A stretch of DNA of 64,000 nt from JACKHA01 sp041401985 (GTDB taxonomy: Bacteria; Planctomycetota; Phycisphaerae; Phycisphaerales; UBA1924). Positions 42,532-50,361 of this stretch are shown one piece after another (positions within the stretch are counted from its first letter, which is position 1; each line of letters starts with the position of its first letter). Made by a program: the position numbers and the translations under genes. The notes under the pieces are model-generated. The model made no database searches. It saw only the letters and a list, made by a program, of their open reading frames with translations, and had not been told where the DNA came from. The stretch spans positions 124,001 through 188,000 of the forward strand of contig JAWKTE010000008.1 of NCBI GenBank assembly GCA_041401985.1. The letters are read 5' to 3'.

Positions 42532-42927
42532 TCACGCGGGCGTGGCCGCGACCGGGCCGGGCTTCGGCCCCGCCAGTCGAGCGCCCGCCACGGTCGCCGG
42601 GACCAGGAGGATCAGGAACGACAGGTGGTACCACAGCGGCATGGCATCCCAACTCGACACCTGGACGCCGATGCCGACGAGCAGCAGCAGGATTCCGAGC
42701 AGCACGCCGGTGGTCACGACGGAACGCCGGGCGAGGCGACCTGCCACCAGTCCTGACACTGCGGATGCCGCCACGCTGACCACCAGCGCCACCGGAAGCG
42801 CCCACGGGGCGGCGACCTGTCCCTGATCGGTCAACCCGCCCGCGGCGGCGATGGCGAAGTTGGCCGCGAGCCAGATGGCGGTCCATGCGATGAAGCCGAT
42901 GACGACGCCGAGAGCGATGCGGGCCAT
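42532..42927 (-). CDS. Four-helix membrane protein, unknown
   Basis: 131 residues almost entirely hydrophobic, with about four helices: IALGVVIGFIAWTAIWLAAN, WALPVALVVSVAASAVSGLV, TTGVLLGILLLLVGIGVQV and YHLSFLILLVPATVAGARLA. No conserved motif recognised. AAAGG eight bases before the ATG at 42927. Confidence 0.68.
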   Translation of the reverse strand: MARIALGVVIGFIAWTAIWLAANFAIAAAGGLTDQGQVAAPWALPVALVVSVAASAVSGLVAGRLARRSVVTTGVLLGILLLLVGIGVQVSSWDAMPLWYHLSFLILLVPATVAGARLAGPKPGPVAATPA

Positions 42928-43017
42928 GGGTGTGCCTTTCTTGCGTGGATTCGAGTGCGGTTGCGTTGTCCGGGCATGCGCCCCGGTTGAATCGTGGCGA
43001 TTCGTGGCGTGCGCGCC

Positions 43018-43623
43018 TTAGGCCGCTGGCGTACTCCCGGGTCGCGCCTCGGAGCCTTCTCGCTCCGGCGGGGCGTCGCGGAGGGGCGCGTGGACCTTGT
43101 CCACGGGCCAGTGCTCGGCCTTGCACGCGGCCGGCGTGGTGAACCCGAGCAGGCCGAACATGGCGTACAGCGTCCTGGTGCCCAGCGACGGCTTGCCGGT
43201 CTCCACGATCGCCTTCAGCGTGTTGACGATCATGGTGCCGCCGGAGGTGAGCTGCTTGGCCGACTTCGTGCCCACGGGGATGCGGGTGACGGTCATCATG
43301 AACTCGACGCCGGCCGGTGTTTCCTTCAGGTCGTAGGTCACGACGCAGGGCGGGTCGCTCAGATTCGTGAACTTGAGCGTGTGCGTGTAGCGGTGGGGCG
43401 GGTCGAACTCGAGCACCTCGCCGACGGCCCCGGTGTGCTTGCCGTTCTTGGTGCGCATCTGCATCGGCGCGCCGGGGGCCAGGCCCGGCGTGTGCAGGCG
43501 CATGTTGAAGAACGCCCCCTGGGGCTTGTCGGTGCGGGTGATCTCACGCCAGACGGCGTCGATCGTCCCGTTGATCGTCACCTTGAACACGGCGCGATCG
43601 GACCCTGGACCTGCCTGCGGCAT
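43018..43623 (-). CDS. SRPBCC / AHSA1-domain protein
   Basis: 201 residues of the START/Bet v1 helix-grip fold: FKVTINGTIDAVWREITRTD, GEVLEFDPPHRYTHTLKF and PCVVTYDLKETPAGVEFMMT. The C-terminal extension of about 45 residues ends in a charged tail. AHSA1-type SRPBCC genes are frequently encoded with an ArsR repressor, as here. The start at 43623 has a strong AGGAGG eight bases upstream. The first 80 bases overlap the 3' end of the ArsR gene. Confidence 0.88.
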   Translation of the reverse strand: MPQAGPGSDRAVFKVTINGTIDAVWREITRTDKPQGAFFNMRLHTPGLAPGAPMQMRTKNGKHTGAVGEVLEFDPPHRYTHTLKFTNLSDPPCVVTYDLKETPAGVEFMMTVTRIPVGTKSAKQLTSGGTMIVNTLKAIVETGKPSLGTRTLYAMFGLLGFTTPAACKAEHWPVDKVHAPLRDAPPEREGSEARPGSTPAA

Positions 43624-43960
43624 CGCGTTCCTCCTGGAATCCTTCGATCGAGTACTTGATCCTCGTGGCGTGGGCGGCCCACATCGCGCTGAACGCCGTC
43701 GTCCAGCGGTCGTGGATCATCTGGATCGGTGCGGTGTTGACCCAGCACCGCCGCACCCGCCCGTCCTTTTCCGTGTGCACGAGGTTCGCTTCCTCCAGCA
43801 CGCGGACCTGCTTGAGCACCGCCACCGGCGACATCTCGAAGTGGTCGGCCACGTGGGCGACGCCGCAGCCGGGCGACGCGGTGATGATGTCGAGCATCTG
43901 CCGCCGCACCGGGCTGCCCAGGGCGTTGAAGACGGCGCTCATGTCGTCGTCGAACGTCAT
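43544..43960 (-). CDS. ArsR-family transcriptional regulator
   Basis: 138 residues. Winged-helix ArsR fold: VFNALGSPVRRQMLDIITAS, the HTH VAHVADHFEMSPVAVLKQVR, and VLEEANLVHTEKDGRVRRCW. There are no Cys pairs for metal, so this is the SdpR/non-metal subtype paired with SRPBCC proteins. The ATG at 43960 directly abuts a perfect 8-4-8 palindrome, pointing to autoregulation. The C-terminal 26 codons are read through the start of the SRPBCC gene in another frame. Confidence 0.9.
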   Translation of the reverse strand: MTFDDDMSAVFNALGSPVRRQMLDIITASPGCGVAHVADHFEMSPVAVLKQVRVLEEANLVHTEKDGRVRRCWVNTAPIQMIHDRWTTAFSAMWAAHATRIKYSIEGFQEERDAAGRSRVRSRRVQGDDQRDDRRRLA

Positions 43961-43980
43961 AGATAACCCACAGGTTATCT
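43961..43980. promoter_or_regulatory. Operator palindrome directly upstream of the ArsR start
   Basis: AGATAACC-CACA-GGTTATCT, a perfect 8-base inverted repeat ending one base before the ATG. It overlaps where a ribosome-binding site would be, so repressor bound here would block the start of the arsR-SRPBCC transcript. AT-rich in a GC-rich background. Confidence 0.82.
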
Positions 43981-44125
43981 GTTGCGGCTCCCGAGTCAAG
44001 GGCGATACCGCCGGAAAGTGGGGGGATGGTGGAACCTGCCGCGTTGGCGCAACGATCTTGCCAGCGCCGAGCAAGCGGGCGCCAACGGGGCCGGGCGGGA
44101 CGCGGGTGTGAGTCGGGCGGGGGCC

Positions 44126-44941
44126 TCAGTCCAGCATGGCCTCGGCCTCGGCGACGTTGACCTTCACCGTCGGCAACTGCGGGTCCATCCGCTCGAGGGC
44201 GTCGAGTGTGATGCGGGCGACCGCGTAGTTCCGCAGCCAGTTCCGGTCGGCCGGGATCACGTACCACGGCGCGTGGTCGGTCGAGCAGCGTTCGAGGGCG
44301 TCCTGATAGGCCTCGACGTACTGGTCCCATTTGCGGCGGCTGTCGAAGTCGCCGGGGTTGAACTTGAAGTGTCGTTCGGGGTCGTGGATCCGCTCGAGCA
44401 GGCGCTCGCGCTGCTCGTCTTTCGAAAGGTGCAGGAAGAACTTGAGCACGACGGTGCCCTCGTCGTGCAGGAGGCGTTCGAAGGCGTTGATGTGGTCGTA
44501 GCGGCGGCGCCAGGTTTCTTTTGAGGCCAGGTCTTCGACGCGGACGACCAGCACGTCCTCGTAGTGGGAGCGGTTGAAGATGCCGACCTCGCCGCGCCGG
44601 GGGCAGGCGTTGTGGACCCTCCAGAGGTAGTCGTGGTCGAGTTCGTTGCTGGTGGGGGCCTTGAAGGACACAACACGGGTGCCCTGGGCGTTGAGGGAGG
44701 AGAACGCGACACGGATCGTGCCGTCCTTGCCCGCGGCGTCCATGCCCTGGAGCACGACCAGCAGGGCGCGGCGGCCCTCGGCGTGGAGGCGGCGCTGGAG
44801 CACGAACATCTTCTTCTGGACGTCGTCGAGCAGGTCGCGGACCTGGTCTTTGGTCAGGCCGGCGTCGTCGCGGGTGTCGAGGTCGGCAAGGCGGATCGAG
44901 GAGCCGGGGGCGACGCGGAAGCGGTCGGCGAGGTCGGGCAT
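44126..44941 (-). CDS. ppk2: Polyphosphate kinase 2 (PPK2 family, single domain)
   Basis: 271 residues. Uses polyphosphate to phosphorylate nucleotides, or the reverse. Walker A GMDAAGKDGTIR (about 66-77), lid and Walker B region FNRSHYEDVLVVRV, RRYDHINAFERLLHDEGTVV, FFLHLSKDEQRERLLERIHD and APWYVIPADRNWLRNYAVAR. One P-loop domain; the class (AMP or NDP preference) cannot be fixed reliably here. Start at 44941 with GGAG upstream. Divergent from the Lys-tailed protein gene. Confidence 0.93.
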   Translation of the reverse strand: MPDLADRFRVAPGSSIRLADLDTRDDAGLTKDQVRDLLDDVQKKMFVLQRRLHAEGRRALLVVLQGMDAAGKDGTIRVAFSSLNAQGTRVVSFKAPTSNELDHDYLWRVHNACPRRGEVGIFNRSHYEDVLVVRVEDLASKETWRRRYDHINAFERLLHDEGTVVLKFFLHLSKDEQRERLLERIHDPERHFKFNPGDFDSRRKWDQYVEAYQDALERCSTDHAPWYVIPADRNWLRNYAVARITLDALERMDPQLPTVKVNVAEAEAMLD

Positions 44942-45120
44942 GGGGGGCTCCGGGGCGGATCGGGCGGCGGCGTCGTGGGCGGATACGTCTGAAAGCACGG
45001 GCAACCGACAGGGTCGCACGGCGCGCCAACGCGGCAGCATACCCCCTGGCGGGGCGGGGCGTGCTACCTTGAATAGTGTGCCCCGGCCCGGCTCCGGGCG
45101 GGCAACAGGAGCGAGCAGCC

Positions 45121-45630
45121 ATGGCAAAGAAGGCCAAGAAGAAGGCGAAGAAGGCGGGCCAGAAGACGGGCCAGAAGACGGGCAAGAAGGCCAGCAAGAA
45201 GGGGGCGAAGAAGGCGGCCGCGAAGGGCGCGGGCCTGGCGCCGACGATGCTCAAGGCGGGCAAGGGCGCGTCGGTGGGCGAGGTGGCGGGGCAGTTCGTG
45301 CAGATGTTCAACGCCCAGCCCGCGAACGAGAAGGCGATCTGGGACGCGCTGTTCCACAAGAAGTTCGCGTCGGTCGAGGGCGGGATGGTGTGGGAGGGGC
45401 GCAAGGCCGTGCAGGCCAAGAGCGACGACTTCTATGCCAAGAACGACGTGCACTCGTGCACCTGCGAGGGCCCGTTCGTGGGCTCGACCGGCTTCGGCGT
45501 GCGGTTCAACGTGGACATGACCGACAAGGCCAGCGGGCAGCGGGTGCAGATGTCGGAACTGGCGGTGTACACGGTCAAGAAGGGCAAGGTCGTGGAGGAG
45601 CAGTTCTATTACGGCGGACGCCCGGGCTGA
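45121..45630 (+). CDS. NTF2/SnoaL-like protein with a histone-H1-like Lys/Ala-rich N-terminal tail
   Basis: 169 residues. The first 38 residues are almost only Lys, Ala, Gly (MAKKAKKKAKKAGQKTGQKT and onward), as in histone-like nucleoid tails. The rest is an NTF2-like fold: VAGQFVQMFNAQPANEKAIW, KKFASVEGGMVWEGRKAVQA, FYAKNDVHSC and TVKKGKVVEEQFYY. SnoaL-like domains have varied roles, and the basic tail suggests nucleic-acid or polyphosphate binding (inference; ppk2 is divergent next door). AGGAG about ten bases before the ATG. Ends at a perfect terminator hairpin. Confidence 0.8.
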   Translation: MAKKAKKKAKKAGQKTGQKTGKKASKKGAKKAAAKGAGLAPTMLKAGKGASVGEVAGQFVQMFNAQPANEKAIWDALFHKKFASVEGGMVWEGRKAVQAKSDDFYAKNDVHSCTCEGPFVGSTGFGVRFNVDMTDKASGQRVQMSELAVYTVKKGKVVEEQFYYGGRPG

Positions 45631-45669
45631 GCGGCCGCGTCGGCCGAAGGCGATGAACGGCATCCAAGG

Positions 45670-45701
45670 TCGCAGCCGCGATCCGACGATCGCGGCTGCG
45701 A
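45670..45701. terminator. Bidirectional terminator between convergent genes
   Basis: 14-base stem (TCGCAGCCGCGATC with its complement) around a CGAC loop. It separates the plus-strand NTF2-like gene from the minus-strand gene ending at 45739; weak T content on either side. Confidence 0.72.
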
Positions 45702-45738
45702 TCTATTCGTCTGATGGGATGACGGGCCTCGCCCGCGA

Positions 45739-46068
45739 TCAGGCCGTGGTGTCCAGCACGCGTCCGGCGTCGATGCTGGTCGCGGCGGCGTTGGCGTCGG
45801 CGGGGTGGCGGTAGAACGCCATCGACGCGGCGCCCGTCCGGGCCTGCGGCTGGTTGCCGGCGGAGAAGTCGATCGTGCCGGGCACGCGGGCCGCGACGAG
45901 GCGGGCGGCGATCAGGCTGGGCGTCCGCGAGGGGGCCTGGCGGAGCGACCCGGAGCCCGCGGCCTCGGGCAGCACTGTCCGCTGGCCTTTGGCGAGCGTC
46001 GGCGTCCCGCCCACCGGCCGGGCGTATGCCCTGGCGACGTGGAACGGGATCGAGGCGGCGTCGCTCAT
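45739..46068 (-). CDS. Planctomycete conserved hypothetical protein
   Basis: 109 residues, basic/Ala-rich N-terminus, then PSLIAARLVAARVPGTIDF, FYRHPADANAAATSIDAGRV and an LDTTA end. The 'MAFYRHP.DANAAAT...GR.LD' ending is a pattern I associate with small proteins conserved among planctomycetes whose role is unknown. No signal peptide. Same strand as the following operon with 69 bases between. Confidence 0.6.
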   Translation of the reverse strand: MSDAASIPFHVARAYARPVGGTPTLAKGQRTVLPEAAGSGSLRQAPSRTPSLIAARLVAARVPGTIDFSAGNQPQARTGAASMAFYRHPADANAAATSIDAGRVLDTTA

Positions 46069-46137
46069 GCGGGGCTGAGTATAGCGGGCGGTGTGGCGGC
46101 GTGCGGGCGGGGCGCGGCCGTTGGCTTGGGCTTGTGG

Positions 46138-47073
46138 TTATTCGCTCAGTTGTTCGCGGGACAGGCTCGGCGTCGGGGCGGTCGAGGCGGCCGCCCTGAG
46201 CAAGAAGTGCGCGACGCGGCGAGGGTTCCAGACGCCGAGGAACGAGATCGCCGTTGTCCGCTGGTCCCGCTCGACGACCACCCGGCGGCGGCGCGGGTCG
46301 ATCACAATTGGTCGGGAGCGAAGGTCGAACGTCTCGCAGGAGTCGGCGGTTGGCCGCCAGGCGGTGAACCGCATGACGTCCAGGCGGCCGGGGGCGATGC
46401 GGAGATAGGTCTGGCGGAGGCCGGCGAGCGCCAGCATGCCAAGAGCGAACATGACCTGGAACTGGAAGTACCCGGGGACCTCGAGCCCGTAGTGGTTCAG
46501 GACGGCGGCGAGGGCCAGCCAACCGGCGATCATGCCGATGGCCAACATCCAGCCGTCGAGTTTGCCTCGCGGGAAGACGAGCAGGATGCGGACGTACTCG
46601 GGCTCGAAGTCCTCGTCGTTGATGGGTCCGAGACGCTCCAGCACGTCGCGCGGGCACAGGACCTGGACGCGCGCGTCGGGGTCGGCCCACTTCGGGGTGC
46701 GCAGCCAGCGGCGGGGCGTGTTGCGGCTCGCGGCCACCAGTGCGACGATGAGCAACGTCAGTGCGGCGATGATCGTGACCAACGGGACGATCCAGACCCC
46801 GACCAGCAGCGTCAGCACCTTCCCCGCGAGCCAGAGCACGGCTCCGACGCCCACAACTACCGTGGAGTAGACGGCGAAGCGGGCCGTGCCTTCATCGCCG
46901 CCGATACCGGTGCTGCGATTGCTTGCACGGGCGAACGAGACTCCCGCGAGCGGGTCGGCGGGCTTGGTCTGGTCGCCGGAACGTGGCGCGGCGTGCGCCG
47001 GTGGCACGGCGGCATCGTCGGGGCCGGTGCGGACCGCTTCGACGCCCGTGGGTGTGCTCGCGTGATCTGTCAC
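46138..47073 (-). CDS. Membrane protein with two helix pairs, unknown
   Basis: 311 residues from a GTG that overlaps the upstream stop by four bases (GTGA, 47070-47073). N-terminal disordered segment, a first helical hairpin (FAVYSTVVVGVGAVLWLAGK, VWIVPLVTIIAALTLLIVAL), a soluble segment, a second pair (LAIGMIAGWLALAAVLNHYG, FQVMFALGMLALAGL), then a PH-like beta domain (LRIAPGRLDVMRFTAWRPTA, RRVVVERDQRTTAISFLGVW). Third gene of an operon with the oxidoreductase and sugar isomerase; no family named. Confidence 0.68.
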   Translation of the reverse strand: MTDHASTPTGVEAVRTGPDDAAVPPAHAAPRSGDQTKPADPLAGVSFARASNRSTGIGGDEGTARFAVYSTVVVGVGAVLWLAGKVLTLLVGVWIVPLVTIIAALTLLIVALVAASRNTPRRWLRTPKWADPDARVQVLCPRDVLERLGPINDEDFEPEYVRILLVFPRGKLDGWMLAIGMIAGWLALAAVLNHYGLEVPGYFQFQVMFALGMLALAGLRQTYLRIAPGRLDVMRFTAWRPTADSCETFDLRSRPIVIDPRRRRVVVERDQRTTAISFLGVWNPRRVAHFLLRAAASTAPTPSLSREQLSE

Positions 47074-48284
47074 GGCGAACCGAGTGTACTGCTCGCCAGG
47101 TCGACCTCGTGCCCCGCGTCCATGCTGGCTTTCTCGGCGTGCAGCAGGCGCAGCACCGCTACCGCGTCGGCGATGGGCACCGGCTGGGGCGCGGGCTTGG
47201 CGGGCGCGGCCCTGGCGGCCAGGGCCGCGGCGACGAAGGCGCGGATCTCGGCGTCGAACGGTGCGAGTTCGGGTGTGGAGGTGTCGAGGGCCGGGGCCGC
47301 TTGGGCGTTGCGTGCGATGAGCATGTTCGGCGTGCGCCCGAGGTCGAAGTCGATGGTGGCGTGCTCGAAGCAGGCGGTCATGCGAATGTGGAAGCCGTGG
47401 GCGGGGTCGTGGTCGGTGCCGCCCTCGGCGACGACGTGGATCGGAACGCCCGCGCCCGATCCGCTGCTCCTCGTGCGCCGGCCGAGGTATCGGTAGATCG
47501 TGGTGGCGTGTCGCAGGTCGCCGGTGGTGCTCACGCGCGTCGGCATGCCGAGGGACCACAGCACGAAGTCGGCGTCGTGGACGTGCAGATCGAAGAGCGC
47601 GCCGCCGGTCTGGCCGAGATCGCCGTAGAAACGGGGGGACCAGGCCGGCGTTGAGCCGCGCCGGGTGAGTGTGAGCGAGCGGAGCGGGCCAAGGTCTGTG
47701 AGTGACGCCCGCTCCGACGCCGACGCCGACGCGAGGCTTGCCCCGTCGCTCGGCACCCTAGCGCCTGCCCGGATCGCGTCCCGCACCATCCCCCAGCCCG
47801 CCCAGAACCGCATCACCATGGCCGGCATGCACACCTGGCCGGGGTGCGACGCCGCCTCGCGTTCGAGGCGCTCGGCCTCGGCGATGTCCAGCGCGACGGG
47901 CTTCTCGACCAGCACGTGCTTGCCGGCATGGATGGCCGCGATCGCCAGGTCGACGTGGCTGCGGGTGTAGGTGCAGATCGACACCGCGTCGATGGCCGGG
48001 TCGGCGATGAGGTCGGGCGGGCTCGAATACGTCCGCACGAGCCTGGGGTCGAAGAGGCGCTCGGGCGTCCCGGTGCCGATGTTGCCGGCGACTGCGGCGG
48101 TCCCGGTCAGTCGCGCGGCGTCCCGGTCCGCGACCGCGTCGAGGCGGCACGCGACCCCGGCGTGCGTCGCGGCCTGGTAGCAGCGGACGTGCGTCGAGCC
48201 CATGAACCCGAGGCCGATGACGCCGACGCGCAGCGGTAGGGGGGGCGGGGCGTTTGGCGGCGTTCTCAGGGCCGCGTCACCCAT
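47070..48284 (-). CDS. Gfo/Idh/MocA-family oxidoreductase
   Basis: 404 residues. Rossmann motif VIGLGFMGSTH (about 22-32), GKHVLVEKPVALD with the catalytic EKP, and a C-terminal alpha/beta domain with GDLGQTGGALFDLHVHDADF, where DLHVHD carries the family active-site His/Asp. Substrate probably a sugar or cyclitol, given the overlapping TIM-barrel isomerase gene upstream. Overlaps that gene by eight bases and the membrane gene by four, so all three are one operon. An insertion with a repeated Ala/Ser stretch is at about 185-200. Confidence 0.88.
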   Translation of the reverse strand: MGDAALRTPPNAPPPLPLRVGVIGLGFMGSTHVRCYQAATHAGVACRLDAVADRDAARLTGTAAVAGNIGTGTPERLFDPRLVRTYSSPPDLIADPAIDAVSICTYTRSHVDLAIAAIHAGKHVLVEKPVALDIAEAERLEREAASHPGQVCMPAMVMRFWAGWGMVRDAIRAGARVPSDGASLASASASERASLTDLGPLRSLTLTRRGSTPAWSPRFYGDLGQTGGALFDLHVHDADFVLWSLGMPTRVSTTGDLRHATTIYRYLGRRTRSSGSGAGVPIHVVAEGGTDHDPAHGFHIRMTACFEHATIDFDLGRTPNMLIARNAQAAPALDTSTPELAPFDAEIRAFVAAALAARAAPAKPAPQPVPIADAVAVLRLLHAEKASMDAGHEVDLASSTLGSP

Positions 48285-49239
48285 TGGAGGCGTCTCCGCC
48301 CGGCGAACCGGCGGTGGGTTTGCCGTGACTCGCGTGACCGCCCGCGCCGAGCAAACGACTCACCAAGACCGCGCCTTCCCGCACGTCCTCGACGCGCGTC
48401 TCGCCGCCCTCACGCTCGATCACCAAGCCCGCGTCCGGGCACGCCGCCCGGACCGCGGCCAGGAACTCGGGCCACGGCACCTGTCCTTGGCCTGCGGGCG
48501 TCTCCGTGCCCCATGTGCCCGGCGTGTCGGTCGCCCGCGCGTCCTTGATGTGGACCTGGAGCACGTCGCCCTGCACGCCGCGGAAGGCCGCGAGCGGGTC
48601 GCCGATGCCGTAGAGGATGATGTTCGCGGGGTCGAAGTTCACGCCGATCGTCGCCTTGGCGGCGGGCGTGCCTTCGAGTGCGGCCCGGACCTCGCCCAGC
48701 AGCGAGACCATGCCCTCGGCGGTCTCCTGGCCCGACTCGAACGCGACGGCGATGCGCCGGCCGGCGTCGGGGTCGTGGAACGCACGGACCATGCGGGCCA
48801 GGCGTGCGATCATGGCGTCGCGCTCGGGGCCGCGATCGGGCACGGCGCCCGCGTGGAGGGTGCACAGGGGGATCGAGTGGCGGGCGCAGATGTCGGCGAT
48901 CTGGTGGGCGGCTCGGAGGTTGGCCGCGAACGCCTCGGCGTGCCGGACGCCGCCCGTGGCGCGGATGGACTCGAGCGTCGAGTAATCCTCGCCGGCCGGG
49001 GCCAGCATCGCGGAGACGACGTGGATGCCGGCGTCGCGGAGGCGTTCGAAGGTCTCGTCTTCTTTCCACTCGCCGCGCGCGACGGGGTCGAGGGCGAGTT
49101 GGACCGCCGACAGCCCGGTGGCCCGCACGAGGCGGACCAGTTCGCCCGGCGACCGCGGGCGGAGCGACCACGAGCACACCGCGAGGGGGCGAGTGGGCCC
49201 GACGGGGCTCGCGCTCGGACTCTGGCCTTCGTTCGGCAT
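48277..49239 (-). CDS. Sugar phosphate isomerase/epimerase (xylose isomerase-like TIM barrel)
   Basis: 320 residues. TIM-barrel AP-endonuclease-2 family: LAVCSWSLRPRSPGELVRLV, LSAVQLALDP, HVVSAMLAPAGEDYSTLESI, CTLHAGAVPDRGPER, the metal-ligand Glu in IAVAFESGQETAEG, NFDPANIILYGIGDP and the His in VLQVHIKDARA. The late Glu is in GLVIEREGG. Likely interconverts keto and aldo sugars feeding the overlapping dehydrogenase. GGAGG five bases before the ATG at 49239. First gene of the operon. Confidence 0.88.
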   Translation of the reverse strand: MPNEGQSPSASPVGPTRPLAVCSWSLRPRSPGELVRLVRATGLSAVQLALDPVARGEWKEDETFERLRDAGIHVVSAMLAPAGEDYSTLESIRATGGVRHAEAFAANLRAAHQIADICARHSIPLCTLHAGAVPDRGPERDAMIARLARMVRAFHDPDAGRRIAVAFESGQETAEGMVSLLGEVRAALEGTPAAKATIGVNFDPANIILYGIGDPLAAFRGVQGDVLQVHIKDARATDTPGTWGTETPAGQGQVPWPEFLAAVRAACPDAGLVIEREGGETRVEDVREGAVLVSRLLGAGGHASHGKPTAGSPGGDASNG

Positions 49240-49299
49240 CCGTCCTCCAGACCATGGCGTGTGCCGCGGGACCGGGCAGCATAGCGATAGACTCGGCCC

Positions 49300-49428
49300 A
49301 TGACCCAGCACAGCGCCCCGCCCAAGGGCAACCATCTCGTGACGAACGCCCCGCCGCCCGAGGCCATGGAGCATTTCTCGCCTCAGGCTTTGGCGGACGG
49401 GTGTCGCGCGAGCCGCCTGGCGGCGTAG
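49300..49428 (+). pseudogene. Gene start truncated by the IS element (about 22 native codons)
   Basis: An ATG at 49300 opens MTQHSAPPKGNHLVTNAPPP and reads EAM at the IS boundary (CCATGG, 49364-49369). It then continues 20 codons inside the IS to a TAG. The pre-insertion frame would run on into the palindrome cluster, so no coding partner was found on the far side and the rest of the gene appears lost. Divergent from the sugar-isomerase operon. The native product is not recognised. Confidence 0.45.
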
Positions 49429-50361
49429 ATGACGAGTTTGGCGGCGACGAACCGCTCGACGCGCCGGCGTGTGCGGACCCACGGCGGCAGGCCGCGCAGG
49501 CCCCCGGCGAAGTTGGAGAGGTTGGCGAAGGTGCGCTCGATCGCGCCGCGCAGCGCATACGCGGCCGCGGCCAGGTGCGGACGCTCGCGCCACACTCGTC
49601 CGGCCTCGCGCCGCTCGGGCGAGGTCCGCGCGATCGTCACGCGGTGCTGCCCCAGCGCCTTGACCGGCGTGAACAGGAACGCCCCGCGCTCGGCGGCCCT
49701 GTCGTACAGCCGGGAGCTGTCGTAGTTGCCGTCGGCCAGCACGACCTGGCCCGGGCCCACGGCCCCGAGCATCTCGAAGGCGAGGTTCTTCTCCTGCTGG
49801 CGCATGTCCGAGAGCCTGTATTCGCCGATGCGTCCGCGGTCGTCGGTCATGGCGTTGAGCCTGTAGCCCTTGCAGAACCGCCCGCCGCCGTGCCCGGTGG
49901 TCGCGTCGGGATCGCGCGAGTTCTCGGTCACGGGCAGGGCCTTGCCGTCGATCATCAGCAGCATGGCCCCGTCGAGCGTGCCGGTCAGGCGGCGGCGTGC
50001 GGCCTCGAGCAGGGCGGCGAAGCGTGGCTCGGCGATGCGCTTGCAGAACTGCGAGACGCTGGGGAGCAGGCGTGGCCTGAACATCGAGCCGAACACGGCG
50101 CGATCGGCCACGCGGCACATGGGCAGCTCGTGCCAGACGAGCCAGAGGTAGAGGCGTAGGATGAGCCGATCGGCAAAGAGCACCGGCCGCCGCCGGGGCG
50201 GGGCCGCCGATCGCATCGAGCGGGTCGCTCGCACCACAAGATCCCAGACGTCGCGGTCCACACTTGGCTCCCTTCTTGACATGGCGTGTCAGAAGGCAAG
50301 TGTGGCCGCTCAAGGCACTTGGCGCAAGTTAGTCGGCGCTAAGGCGCGAAATGCTCCATGG
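49364..50361 (-). mobile_element. Insertion sequence with DDE transposase and terminal inverted repeats
   Basis: Ends read AGCATTTCTCGCCTCAG (49370-49386) and, on the other strand, AGCATTTCGCGCCTTAG (50339-50355), with two mismatches. Both ends are flanked by CCATGG (49364-49369, 50356-50361), possibly a 6-base target duplication. The palindrome makes the exact edge ambiguous, and a 2-base AT duplication is the alternative. About 986 bases excluding flanks. One gene fills it. The right end abuts the stem of a palindrome repeat. Confidence 0.82.
49383..50282 (-). CDS. IS transposase, DDE type (IS4/IS5-like, DDE_Tnp_1)
   Basis: 299 residues. N-terminal helical region (RLILRLYLWLVWHELPMCRV), first Asp in GAMLLMIDGKALPVTE, second Asp in GQVVLADGNYDSSRLYD, and Glu in YALRGAIERTFANLSNFAGG, giving an intact DDE triad. 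The C-terminus is basic, and the stop codon lies in the left terminal repeat. The ATG at 50282 lacks a ribosome-binding site. A GTG eight codons in (VDRDVWDLVV) follows AGAAGGGAG at good spacing and may be the true start. It looks full-length and potentially active. Confidence 0.88.
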   Translation of the reverse strand: MSRREPSVDRDVWDLVVRATRSMRSAAPPRRRPVLFADRLILRLYLWLVWHELPMCRVADRAVFGSMFRPRLLPSVSQFCKRIAEPRFAALLEAARRRLTGTLDGAMLLMIDGKALPVTENSRDPDATTGHGGGRFCKGYRLNAMTDDRGRIGEYRLSDMRQQEKNLAFEMLGAVGPGQVVLADGNYDSSRLYDRAAERGAFLFTPVKALGQHRVTIARTSPERREAGRVWRERPHLAAAAYALRGAIERTFANLSNFAGGLRGLPPWVRTRRRVERFVAAKLVIYAARRLARHPSAKA

